DNA of 64,000 nucleotides from Sphaerisporangium perillae (lineage in GTDB: Bacteria; Actinomycetota; Actinomycetes; Streptosporangiales; Streptosporangiaceae): contig NZ_JALLPO010000018.1 of the NCBI RefSeq assembly GCF_023276435.1, forward strand, positions 113,818 to 177,817, written 5' to 3'. Below the pieces are notes generated by a model. It saw only the letters and a program-made list of their open reading frames with translations. It was not told the origin of the DNA and searched no databases. How positions within the stretch are numbered: position 1 is the stretch's first letter; the number at the start of each line of letters is the position of its first letter. A program made the position numbers and the translations under genes. Below are positions 55,233 to 63,598 of the stretch, piece after piece.

Positions 55233-55934
55233 TCAGCCGGCTCCGGCGAGCTTGCCCAGGGCGATCTCACCGCTCGAGGAGTACATGGCGATCGTCGGGG
55301 ACACCGTCGCGTCCACGACGATGGAGACCAGGCCCGAGTTGCTCCGGTCGCTGTCGCCCACGCTCTCGACCAGGGCGCTCGGTGCGAGCACCTTGCCCTG
55401 CGCGGTGCCGCGGCCGGAGCCGGGAACGTACAGGACCTGGACGTGGTCACCCCTCTGGAGGCCCAGCGGCACCTGGCCGGCCTTGAGCGCGAGGCCGAGA
55501 GTGACCTTGCCGGGGCCGACCTGCTCGCTGTCTCTGCTGACCATCTGCTCGGTGAGCAGGGTGCCGGGCAGGAGCGTGACCCTGGCGAACGTCGTGGCGA
55601 CCTCCTGGCGGTGGGCCCAGGCGACGTAGCCGACGCCGGTGTCGGCGATCTGGACCTCTTCCATCGCCTCGGGGACGATCGGCTGGCCAGGGCCGATCTG
55701 CTGGGTGATCTGGATGGCGGACACCCGGTCACCGCTGCGCAGAACCAGCAACGTGGTGGCGAGCGCACCGCCGAGGACCAGGAGCAGGGCCAGCGCGGCG
55801 AGAGCGGGTTTTCGCTCGCGCGGCGGCACGGGGAGCTTGCGGGAGGCCGGTCCGGACAGCGCGCCCGGCGACCCCGGGCGCTCCGCGTTCGCGGACGCGC
55901 GGTCGTCGCGGTCGGATTTCTCGCTGATCCTCAT
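55233..55934 (-). CDS. cpaB: CpaB/RcpC-like SAF-domain protein
   Basis: 233 residues. One N-terminal helix (ALAALALLLVLGGALATTLLVL) anchors it, then a SAF domain: VSAIQITQQIGPGQPIV, AEEVQ-like MEEVQIADTGVGYVAW, ATTFARVTLLPGTLLTEQM, LGLALKAGQVPLGLQRGDHVQVL. In Gram-negative Tad systems CpaB works with the secretin; in a Gram-positive there is no secretin and the role is unproven. First gene of the minus-strand Tad operon. Confidence 0.86.
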   Translation of the reverse strand: MRISEKSDRDDRASANAERPGSPGALSGPASRKLPVPPRERKPALAALALLLVLGGALATTLLVLRSGDRVSAIQITQQIGPGQPIVPEAMEEVQIADTGVGYVAWAHRQEVATTFARVTLLPGTLLTEQMVSRDSEQVGPGKVTLGLALKAGQVPLGLQRGDHVQVLYVPGSGRGTAQGKVLAPSALVESVGDSDRSNSGLVSIVVDATVSPTIAMYSSSGEIALGKLAGAG

Positions 55935-56304
55935 GGGTGGGGGGCTCCCGAATCAGGGACCGGGCCGGCACCCTCACCATGCGCTGATATCGATCAGCAT
56001 GGGGGGCCGATCGAGATGAACCGCATGACCACGGTGCGGGACGGCATGGTCACGGATATGTAGGACGGGGGTCGCTGGGTTTATCTTCCGGAATTCTCAT
56101 GCCATTGTGTGCAGCTTGCACCAAGCTCAGGGACAGAAACCGGACCCATGCTTATCCACTATGGATCGGCTGTCAACGGGATGGTCAAGGATCGCAATGG
56201 TCCCGCGACGCCGTCGGCAATGATATTTCCGTTGATATTCCCCTTTGTATCGGCAGTATCGTCGGATCACACTTACCACTCTGGTTTCCCTGCGAACCGG
56301 CATC
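55935..56304 (-). promoter_or_regulatory. Upstream region of the Tad operon
   Basis: 370 bases with no gene, noticeably AT-richer between about 56200 and 56290. A palindrome GCTGAT-ATCG-ATCAGC (55983-55998) lies 49 bases before the cpaB start. On the minus strand TTGACA (56176-56171) and TAAGCA (56154-56149) are 16 bases apart and form a plausible promoter. TTATCCACT (56152-56160), one base off a DnaA box, overlaps that -10. Confidence 0.42.
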
Positions 56305-56658
56305 CTAACCGCCGTCGCCGCGGGCATCCCCTTCAGGGCCGGGCCGGGTCTCCTCGTCGATCCAGTGCAGGTAGGCATCGAGGCCGCCCTCGACCGGCAG
56401 GCAGATGATCTCCGGGGTCTCATACGGATGCGCCTGCCGGAGGTGCTCGGCCAGCTCGCCCGACCGCTCCCGGGTGGTCTTCATGAGCAACAGGAACTCC
56501 TCGGCCGTCTCAACCCGCCCTTTCCACCGGTAGGTGCTGGTGATCGGGCCGACGATCTGGGCGCAGGCGGCGAGCCGCGCGGAGACGGCCGACCGGGCCA
56601 GCTCCGCGGCCGTGGCGTGGTCGTCCACCGCGACCTGGACCTGGACGTACTGCGGCAT
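56305..56658 (-). CDS. cutA: Divalent-cation tolerance protein CutA
   Basis: 117 residues from the ATG at 56658 with AGGGGGG upstream; a longer in-frame start has no ribosome site. The CutA1 core is VQVAVDDHATAAELARSAVS, RLAACAQIVGPITSTYRWKG, EEFLLLMKTTRE, RQAHPYETPEIICLPVEGG and AYLHWIDEET. It is a trimeric PII-like protein whose real role is unsettled. It lies between the Tad promoter region and the DnaA-box region. Confidence 0.93.
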   Translation of the reverse strand: MPQYVQVQVAVDDHATAAELARSAVSARLAACAQIVGPITSTYRWKGRVETAEEFLLLMKTTRERSGELAEHLRQAHPYETPEIICLPVEGGLDAYLHWIDEETRPGPEGDARGDGG

Positions 56659-57063
56659 GAAGCCCCCTTCGGGTTCACCGGCCCGGCTCTCGCCGCCGGA
56701 TGTACACAGCTTTATCCACAACTTCAGCCGTTATCCCCCGGCGCACACCCACCCGAATCGTAGCGATATATCCGGTTTAAGGCTGGAAATCACGCCACAA
56801 GGTCACGAACTTATCCACAGGCCGGGCGGTTATCCACAGCGGAGCCCACATCCCCTGTGGACAACCCGCCCCCGGCACCGGAGCGCCGACCTAACCACCC
56901 GGTGCGGCGTTCTTTTCGTATCGGTCTTTTAACATCAAACCGGACGAAACGAGCATGGACGTACTGAAACCCGCATTAGCGGGAAGGATACCTACGTCTC
57001 CCCTCGACACTTGCACAGTCCGGCCCGGATACATGGGGCCGGAGCTCTCGAGAAGGAGGGGTT
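56659..57063. other. 405-base gap with a DnaA-box cluster
   Basis: Between divergent cutA and the lipoprotein gene there is no ORF. Perfect 9-mers TTATCCACA occur at 56712-56720, 56811-56819 and 56830-56838. TTGTCCACA, the actinobacterial DnaA box, occurs on the minus strand at 56856-56864. An AT-rich patch TAGCGATATATCCGGTTTAA lies at 56761-56780. A TTATCCCCC at 56731 is a weaker box. No dnaA, dnaN or rpmH is in the window. Confidence 0.72.
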
Positions 57064-57678
57064 ATGAAGAGAATCCTGGCGTCCAGCGTCGGGCTTGCCA
57101 CGACCGCCCTGCTGGTAAGCGCATGCGGCGGAGCCGGCGAACCCGCGACGAGCTACAGCAGGGCGGCGGCGAACGCCACCGAGTCCCCGTCGATGGAAAC
57201 CTCTCCCTACCCCGAGATGTCGCCGACGGCGACCAGCACGGCGACGAGCACCAGCACATCCTCCCCCGGAGCCTCACCGTCGGGGACCGGGTCCATGAGC
57301 CCCATGCCCACGCCCCAGAACGCGATGGTCAAGCTCGCGGAGTCCAAGTACGGCAAGATCCTCGTCGGCGAGAACGGCCACACGCTCTACATGTTCGACA
57401 AGGACAAGGACGACACCCCAAGCTGCTACGACGCCTGCGCGGTCGCCTGGCCGCCGCTCCTCACGCTGAGCAAGCCCAAGGCGGGACCGGGAGTGATGGA
57501 GAATCTTCTCGGCACCGCGACCCGCAAGCAGGGCGAGAAGCAGGTCACCTACAACAAGCACCCGCTCTACTACTACAGCGGCGACAAGAACCCAGGCGAG
57601 TACAACGGCCAGGGCAAGAGCGAGTCGGGCGGCAAGTGGTACGTCGTCGGCCCTGACGGCAAGAAAGTGGAGAAGTAG
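57064..57678 (+). CDS. Secreted lipoprotein with YxxxD-type repeats (COG4315-like)
   Basis: 204 residues with AAGGAGGGG upstream. Lipobox LLVSAC near residue 20, then a Ser/Thr/Pro/Ala-rich linker. Two Lipoprotein_15-like units follow: KYGKILVGENGHTLYMFDKD and a second with LYYYSGDKN and GKWYVVGPDGK, plus SCYDACAVAWPPLL. This family is known as predicted lipoproteins of unknown function, sometimes tied to electron transfer or surface adhesion. It is separated from cutA by the DnaA-box gap. Confidence 0.88.
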   Translation: MKRILASSVGLATTALLVSACGGAGEPATSYSRAAANATESPSMETSPYPEMSPTATSTATSTSTSSPGASPSGTGSMSPMPTPQNAMVKLAESKYGKILVGENGHTLYMFDKDKDDTPSCYDACAVAWPPLLTLSKPKAGPGVMENLLGTATRKQGEKQVTYNKHPLYYYSGDKNPGEYNGQGKSESGGKWYVVGPDGKKVEK

Positions 57679-57782
57679 GAAGACGGGCACCCGCAGGTCT
57701 GGTTGACGTAAACCTCCGGACCGGACGAACTCCCGTCGCTACGTTGAAGCGCGGGAGAGCCGGACCCCGGAGGAGACGTCGG

Positions 57783-60700
57783 ATGCGGATCATGCTTACC
57801 GTGGTCTCAGAGCACGGCCACCGTGACGTCGTCGTCGACGGTGACGAGGAGACCACGGTCGCGGGGCTCGCCGCCGCGCTGGCCGGACCGCCCCGAGAGC
57901 GCCGCGGCAACGTCGTGCGCCTTTCGCGCGCCCGCGCCCCGTACGGCCTCGGCGGGCAGGCGCGCCCGCGCGGCCAGGAGGCCCCGTCACTGTGGGTGGA
58001 CGGCAGGCGGCTGGACCCGGACGCGTCCATCGCGGCCGCGCTGCGGGACGGCGACCTGGTGACGCTCGACCAGCGCGCCGCGGGGTCGACGGTCCTCGCC
58101 GAGCCGGGCGGCGTCATCGAGATCAGGGTCACCGGAGGACCCGCCGCCGGATCGGTCCACCGGCTGGGGCTCGGAGTCCACGTCATCGGCTCCGACCCCT
58201 CCTGTGCGGTCTCCGTCGACGACCACCACCTGCCCGCGGAGGCGGCGGAGGTGCGCGTCACCCCGGATGAGGTGCTCGTGAGATCCGTGTCGTCCCCCGG
58301 CAGGGCGGCCGCGAAGCCGTCGAGAAGGGCCCGGCGGGCCGCCCGGCGGCGGGCCCGGGGCAGGGCGCAAGGCAAGGCGCAGGGCAGGGCCTCCCTCGCC
58401 GGCGTGGCGAGCGGTGAGGTCATCGCCGCGCTGACGCGCGGAGCTGCGCACACCGTCCCCCAGCTCGCGGGCGAGCCGGTGAGCACCCCTCGGCCATGGC
58501 GCGAGGGAGCACCTCTCACCTGCGGGAACTCCGTCCTCGTCCTGCGGGCCACCGAACCGCCGGACGCCCACCTCGACGCCCTGCCGACCGGCGGCCTCGC
58601 CTACAACCGGCCGCCCCGCCTGCGCCCGGCCGAGCGCCGCCGCCGGTTCGAGGTGCCCGCCGAACCGAGCCGGGGAGAGGGCGTGCGCCTCCAGTTGCTG
58701 GCGGCCTGCCTGCCCGCGCTCCTCGGGCTGACCATGTTCGTGGTCTTCCAGATCTGGTACTACCTGCTGATCGCCCTCATGACACCGATGATCATGATCG
58801 GCCAGGGGATCAGCGACCGGCGGCACGGCCGCAAGAAGTACCGCCAGGCTGTGAAGGCGTACAAGGAGCGGCTGGCCGCCTTCGAGGCCGCGGTCGAGAA
58901 GGCCAGGGCCGTCAACGAGCTCGAACGCCGCGCCGCCTCCCCCGACCCCTCCGAGCTGCTGCTGACCGCGACCGGCCCGCGGCGGCGCCTTTGGGAGCGC
59001 AGGAGCCACGACCCCGACGCGCTGCGCCTGCGCATCGGCCTCGCCGACCTGCCCGCCGAGATCGAGTTCGTGCCGGAACGCGGTGCCCCCGCCGACATCC
59101 CGATGCCCGAGCCGCCGCTGTCGGGCGCCGTGCCGGTGTCCCTGGCCATGCGCCGCCTCGGCGTGGCCGGCATGACCGGGCCACGCGACGTCGCGCTCGG
59201 GCTCGCCCGTTCGCTGGTCGGCGCGGCGGTCACCCTGCACAGCCCGCGCGACCTCGCCGTGGTCGTCCTGTCCGCCCACGCCGACGGGGCCGCCCAGTGG
59301 AACTGGGCGCGCTGGCTGCCGCACTGCGCGCCCCGCGACGCCGACTGCGTCGCGCTCATCGGCGCCGACCCCGAGGCCGCGGCCCAGCGGGTGTCGGAGC
59401 TGGCCGCCCTGATCGGCGAGCGGCTCGGCGACGACGACGCCCTCGGCCTGAGCGCTCTGGCCCCCGCCAAGGGCTGGGGACGCTCGTTCCTCCCCGACGA
59501 GGAGCCTCTGTTCGCCGCCTACGACGACCGCCCGTACGACGTGCTGGTGATCCTCGACGGCGCGCAGGTGCTGCGCACCCTGCCAGGCATGCCGCAGGTC
59601 CTGCGGCAGGGCCCCCGCGCCGGCGTGTACACGATCGCGATCGACGAGGACCAGCGGCTGCTGCCCGAGGAGTGCGCCACCGTCGTCGACTGCGGTCCCG
59701 ACGGCTTCGTCCGGCTGCGCGGCGGAGGGCTGGACGCGATCGGCGAGATCCTCGCCGACCAGGTCTCACCCGCCTGGTGCGACCGCCTCGCCCGGTCGCT
59801 CTCCCCGCTGCGCGACGTGAGCAGGGACGACGCGGCGGCCGCGCTGCCCGGCTCCGTACGCCTGCTCGACCTGCTGGAACTCGCCCCCTCCGGCCGCACC
59901 ATCGCAGCGCGGTGGCGGTCGGGAGGCCGCACCACCGAGGTGCCCATCGGCATCGGAGCCGACGGCCCGTTCAGCGTGGACCTGAGCGCGGACGGCCCGC
60001 ACGCGCTCGTCGCGGGCACCACCGGAGCGGGCAAGTCCGAGCTCCTGCAGACGCTGATCTGCTCGCTCGCCGTCGCCAACCGCCCGGACGAGATGACGTT
60101 CGTGCTGATCGACTACAAGGGCGGCGCCGCGTTCAAGGAGTGCGTGCGGCTGCCGCACACCGTCGGCATGGTGAGCGACCTCGACGAGCACCTCACCCAG
60201 CGGGCGCTGGCCTCCCTCGCCGCCGAGATCCGCCGCAGGGAGCGGCTGCTGCTCGCGGCCGGGGCCAAGGACATCGACGACTACCAGGAGCTGCGGGACC
60301 GCCCGAGCACCGGATCCGGGGTCACCCTCGGCGGGGTCGCGCTCCCCTCGCCGAGGCCCCCGGCGGACGGCGCCGCCTCACCACTGGAGCCGCTTCCCCG
60401 GCTCCTGCTGATCATCGACGAGTTCGCCGCGCTGGTGTCGGAGCTGCCGGACTTCGTCGACGGGCTGGTCGACATCGCCCGGCGCGGCCGGTCCCTCGGC
60501 ATCCACCTCATCCTCGCCACCCAGCGGCCCGGAGGGGTCGTGACCGCCGACATCCAGGCCAACACCTCGCTGCGCATCGCGCTGCGCGTCACCGAGGCCA
60601 CCGAATCGGCCGACGTCATCAACGGCCCCGAGGCCGCGCACATCTCCAAATCCACCCCCGGGCGGTGCTACGTACGGTCGGGCGTCGGGGCGGCGCAGGC

Positions 60701-62609
60701 CGTGCAGACCGCGCGGGTCGGCGGGAGGGTGCCGCAGGCCGCGCGGCGCGGCGGCGGGCCGAGAGTCGTGGAGGTCGGCTGGCGCGACCTCGGGCATCCG
60801 CTACGCACGGCCGCCGAGGCGGGCGGCACGTCCGGCGCCGAAGGGCCGACGACCGACCTGGCCGTCCTGGTGGACGCCATCGTCGACGCCACCCGCCTGA
60901 TGGGCATCAGGGAGCAGCCGAGCCCGTGGCTGCCCCCGCTTCCCGACCTTGTCCTGCTGGAGCAGCCCGCCCGCCGCGCGGAGCCCGGGAACGACCGGGG
61001 CGAGGTGCCGCCGCTGCGGTTCGGCGTCACCGACCTGCCCTGGGCCCAGGATCGCGAGCCGCTCGCCCTCGACCCCGCCCACGGCGGCCACCTGCTGATC
61101 GCCGGCACGGCCCGCACCGGCAGGTCCACGGTCCTGCGGACCCTCGCCGGCTCCATCGCCCTGCACGCCTCGCCCGAGGACGTGCACGTGCACGCGATCG
61201 ACTGCGGCTCGGGGTCCCTGCTGCCGCTCGTCGCGCTGCCGCACTGCGGCGCGGTGGTCACCCGCGACCAGCTCGACCGGGTCGAACGCCTGCTCACCCG
61301 GCTACGCGAGGAGGTCGGGCGCAGGCAGCAGCTCCTCGCCGAGGCGGGGTACGCCTCGCTGGCCGAGGCGAGGGCCGCCGCCAGGCGCGCGTCCCAGGGC
61401 GGCGCCGCTCACGGCGGCAAGGGGAGTACGGCTCTGAGCGGTACGGCCCACGCCGGCGCCGATCACGGCGATGCGGCTCAGGACGACGACCCGACGCTCC
61501 GGATGCCGTGGCTCGTGCTCATGCTCGACCGGTGGGAGGGCTTCACGGCGGCGTTCGAGGCCTACGACTACGGGCGGCTGCTCGACGCCCTCATGCAGTT
61601 GCTCCGCGAGGGCCCGGCCGTGGGGCTGCGCGCCGTGGTGACCGCCGACAGGTCCGGCCTGCTCGGCCAGATCTCGACCCTGTTCGAGGACCGCCTGATC
61701 ATGCGGCTGGCCGACCCGGCGGACTACGGGCTGGCCGGCCTCCCGCCGCGGGGCATCCCCTCGGTCCTCCCGCCCGGGCGGGCGCTCTCCATCGGGGAGC
61801 AGGGCGTCGTGGAGAGCCAGATCGCCCTGCTGTGCGATGACCCGTCCGGGCCGGCCCAGGTCGCGGCGCTGCAGACCCTCGCCCGCACGGCCGCGGAGAC
61901 GTTCCCCGGGCCGGACTCGCTGCTGCGGGTCGACGCGCTGCCCATGCGGATCACCTCGGCGCAGGCCCTCGACCTGGCCCCCGGTTTCAAGCCGCCCTCG
62001 CCGCTGTGGACGCTGCTCGGCGCGGGCGGCGACTGCCTGGCCCCGCTCGGCGTCGACCTGCTGGCGCAGGGCCCGGCCGCCGTGATCGCCGGGCCGGCCC
62101 GCTCCGGACGGTCGTCCGCGCTGCTCACGGCCGCCCGCTCGCTGCTCGCGCACGACACCCCGGTCGCCGTGGTGGCCCCCCGCCGCAGCCCGCTACGCGA
62201 GCTGTCCGGCGAGCCGGGGGTGCTCGGGATCATCACGGGCGACGGCGAGGACCTGCCCGGCGTGGTCGGGGATCACGACCGGTACGTCGTCGTCGTGGAC
62301 GACGCCGAGCTGGTCTCGCCCGACTCTCCCCTCGGCATGGCGCTCGAGGGCACCTTGCGCAGCGGCAGGGACGGCGAGCACGCCCTGCTGATCGCCGGGA
62401 CGACCGGCGACCTGGCGACCGCCTACCGGGGGTTCGTCGCCGAGGCCCGCAAGGCGCGCACCGGGCTGCTGCTGGCGGTGCAGAGCCCGGCGGACGGCGA
62501 CCTGTTCAACGTGCGGCTGCCGCGCGGCGCCGTCGGCGGCCCGCCCGGCCGCGGCCTCCTCGTGATCTCCGGCACCCCCACCCCGATCCAGACCGCGCTC
62601 AGCACCTGA
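57783..62609 (+). CDS. EssC-like type VII secretion ATPase: ubiquitin-like + FHA + FtsK x3
   Basis: 1608 residues from the ATG at 57783, GGAGGAG seven bases upstream. The first 100 residues read as a ubiquitin-like fold (MRIMLTVVSEHGHRDVVVDG). An FHA domain covers about 110-175 (GVHVIGSDPSCAVSVDDHHL). Two helices lie at about 303-340. Three FtsK/SpoIIIE modules follow: Walker A GTTGAGKS (745-752) is intact, with LLIIDEFAALVSEL as Walker B; the second (GTARTGRS, 1108-1115) and third (GPARSGRS, 1437-1444) have Arg for Lys, so only module 1 is likely to hydrolyse ATP. The FHA and ubiquitin-like N-terminus is EssC/YukB-like, not ESX EccC. It faces a WXG100 gene. Confidence 0.87.
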   Translation: MRIMLTVVSEHGHRDVVVDGDEETTVAGLAAALAGPPRERRGNVVRLSRARAPYGLGGQARPRGQEAPSLWVDGRRLDPDASIAAALRDGDLVTLDQRAAGSTVLAEPGGVIEIRVTGGPAAGSVHRLGLGVHVIGSDPSCAVSVDDHHLPAEAAEVRVTPDEVLVRSVSSPGRAAAKPSRRARRAARRRARGRAQGKAQGRASLAGVASGEVIAALTRGAAHTVPQLAGEPVSTPRPWREGAPLTCGNSVLVLRATEPPDAHLDALPTGGLAYNRPPRLRPAERRRRFEVPAEPSRGEGVRLQLLAACLPALLGLTMFVVFQIWYYLLIALMTPMIMIGQGISDRRHGRKKYRQAVKAYKERLAAFEAAVEKARAVNELERRAASPDPSELLLTATGPRRRLWERRSHDPDALRLRIGLADLPAEIEFVPERGAPADIPMPEPPLSGAVPVSLAMRRLGVAGMTGPRDVALGLARSLVGAAVTLHSPRDLAVVVLSAHADGAAQWNWARWLPHCAPRDADCVALIGADPEAAAQRVSELAALIGERLGDDDALGLSALAPAKGWGRSFLPDEEPLFAAYDDRPYDVLVILDGAQVLRTLPGMPQVLRQGPRAGVYTIAIDEDQRLLPEECATVVDCGPDGFVRLRGGGLDAIGEILADQVSPAWCDRLARSLSPLRDVSRDDAAAALPGSVRLLDLLELAPSGRTIAARWRSGGRTTEVPIGIGADGPFSVDLSADGPHALVAGTTGAGKSELLQTLICSLAVANRPDEMTFVLIDYKGGAAFKECVRLPHTVGMVSDLDEHLTQRALASLAAEIRRRERLLLAAGAKDIDDYQELRDRPSTGSGVTLGGVALPSPRPPADGAASPLEPLPRLLLIIDEFAALVSELPDFVDGLVDIARRGRSLGIHLILATQRPGGVVTADIQANTSLRIALRVTEATESADVINGPEAAHISKSTPGRCYVRSGVGAAQAVQTARVGGRVPQAARRGGGPRVVEVGWRDLGHPLRTAAEAGGTSGAEGPTTDLAVLVDAIVDATRLMGIREQPSPWLPPLPDLVLLEQPARRAEPGNDRGEVPPLRFGVTDLPWAQDREPLALDPAHGGHLLIAGTARTGRSTVLRTLAGSIALHASPEDVHVHAIDCGSGSLLPLVALPHCGAVVTRDQLDRVERLLTRLREEVGRRQQLLAEAGYASLAEARAAARRASQGGAAHGGKGSTALSGTAHAGADHGDAAQDDDPTLRMPWLVLMLDRWEGFTAAFEAYDYGRLLDALMQLLREGPAVGLRAVVTADRSGLLGQISTLFEDRLIMRLADPADYGLAGLPPRGIPSVLPPGRALSIGEQGVVESQIALLCDDPSGPAQVAALQTLARTAAETFPGPDSLLRVDALPMRITSAQALDLAPGFKPPSPLWTLLGAGGDCLAPLGVDLLAQGPAAVIAGPARSGRSSALLTAARSLLAHDTPVAVVAPRRSPLRELSGEPGVLGIITGDGEDLPGVVGDHDRYVVVVDDAELVSPDSPLGMALEGTLRSGRDGEHALLIAGTTGDLATAYRGFVAEARKARTGLLLAVQSPADGDLFNVRLPRGAVGGPPGRGLLVISGTPTPIQTALST

Positions 62610-62619
62610 CGGCGGCGGC

Positions 62620-63069
62620 CTACTGGCAGCCTTGGTCGCCGTCGTCGGGGCGGAAACATTCGATGGGGCCGCCGAAGGTGGAGGTGATCCTGAACGACAT
62701 GCCGGGGAGCAGGGGGACCACGGCGACGGCGTCGCCCTCGACGACCACGCCGCGCTGGTCGCCCCTCTCCCACGCCCGTACCTCGACGGCCTGGAGCATC
62801 TTGGGCCCGACGGTGCGCACGATGCCGCGCGCGCGGGCCTCGGCGGCCTCCTGCCAGCCCCCGGCGCCGGTGCCCGCCGCCCGGGCGACGCGCGCTCCCT
62901 CACGGGCCGCGGCGTCGGCGACCTGCCTGCTGTGGAAGACCAGCGTGAACTGCACGATGAGCAGGATCACTACAAGCACGACCGGCATGATCAAGGCCAG
63001 TTCGATGACGGAGGCGCCGCGGTCGTCTCTCCGCCTCCGTCCGGCCGGCGGCGCGCCGGTCACCTTCAT
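62620..63069 (-). CDS. TadE-like pseudopilin next to the EssC-like gene
   Basis: 149 residues from the ATG at 63069. The leader RRRRDDRG ends at G18, then ASVIELALIMPVVLVVILLI: Glu would be at +5, a prepilin-type site. The outside part has VFHSRQVADAAAREGARVARAAG and a cysteine pair in PIECFRPDDGDQGCQ at the very end. It is a second TadE unit 12 kb from the main Tad locus, convergent with the EssC-like gene (10-base gap). It lies 29 bases after the WXG100 gene and is probably co-transcribed with it. Confidence 0.85.
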   Translation of the reverse strand: MKVTGAPPAGRRRRDDRGASVIELALIMPVVLVVILLIVQFTLVFHSRQVADAAAREGARVARAAGTGAGGWQEAAEARARGIVRTVGPKMLQAVEVRAWERGDQRGVVVEGDAVAVVPLLPGMSFRITSTFGGPIECFRPDDGDQGCQ

Positions 63070-63098
63070 CGGGACACGCCCCGCCGCGAGGCGAGCCG

Positions 63099-63371
63099 CT
63101 ATCGGGTCGCGGACTCGATGTTGCCGCGGTAGGTGGTGATGATGCGGGACGCCTCGGTCAGCTCCTCGGACATCCTCTGGAACGCCTGCCGGTAGTTCTG
63201 CCAGGCACCGCCGAACCGCACCGCTCCCGGACCCGTCCAGGCGCTGCCGACCTTGGCCGCCTCGCGGTCGAGCGCCGCCATCGTCTGGCGCACCTGCTCG
63301 GCCTGCTGCGTGAACTGGGCGGCCATGTTCTGCATTTCCGCGGGGTCGCCGCCGAGCAAGCTCTGGCTCAT
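63099..63371 (-). CDS. WXG100-family ESAT-6-like secreted protein
   Basis: 90 residues from the ATG at 63371 with AAGGAG seven bases upstream. A helix, W45-T46-G47 turn and a second helix form the ESAT-6 hairpin (MAALDREAAKVGSAWTGPGA, AWQNYRQAFQRMSEELTEAS). The C-terminus ends TTYRGNIESATR, so the YxxxD/E export signal is off by one position. It is the likely substrate or partner of the EssC-like ATPase. No second WXG100 gene is adjacent, so it may homodimerise. Confidence 0.92.
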   Translation of the reverse strand: MSQSLLGGDPAEMQNMAAQFTQQAEQVRQTMAALDREAAKVGSAWTGPGAVRFGGAWQNYRQAFQRMSEELTEASRIITTYRGNIESATR

Positions 63372-63598
63372 GCCGGTCTCCTTCGGGATCGTCTGCATAC
63401 AGGGGGTAGCCAAACGCCCCTACCTTAGACGTCAAACCCCTCAGACGCACCGGTTATACCGAGTGATTATCAGCGTCGGCCCGGACAAATGATCTGGAAT
63501 CGCGCAAGTATGCGGGGGGGTAGGGGGTCACGGCAGATCAGAGGCCGCTTACACTCCGTGGAAGGCGCGAAAGGCCCTGGAGGAAAGGGACGACCTCG

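Noticed and set aside
56712..56864. Chromosomal origin oriC
   Set aside because: The boxes are real but dnaA, dnaN, rpmH and an AT-rich unwinding region are not seen; oriC in actinobacteria lies next to dnaA.
57783..63371. Complete ESX/type VII locus
   Set aside because: No EccB, EccD, EccE or MycP genes and only one WXG100; a reduced or hybrid system fits better.
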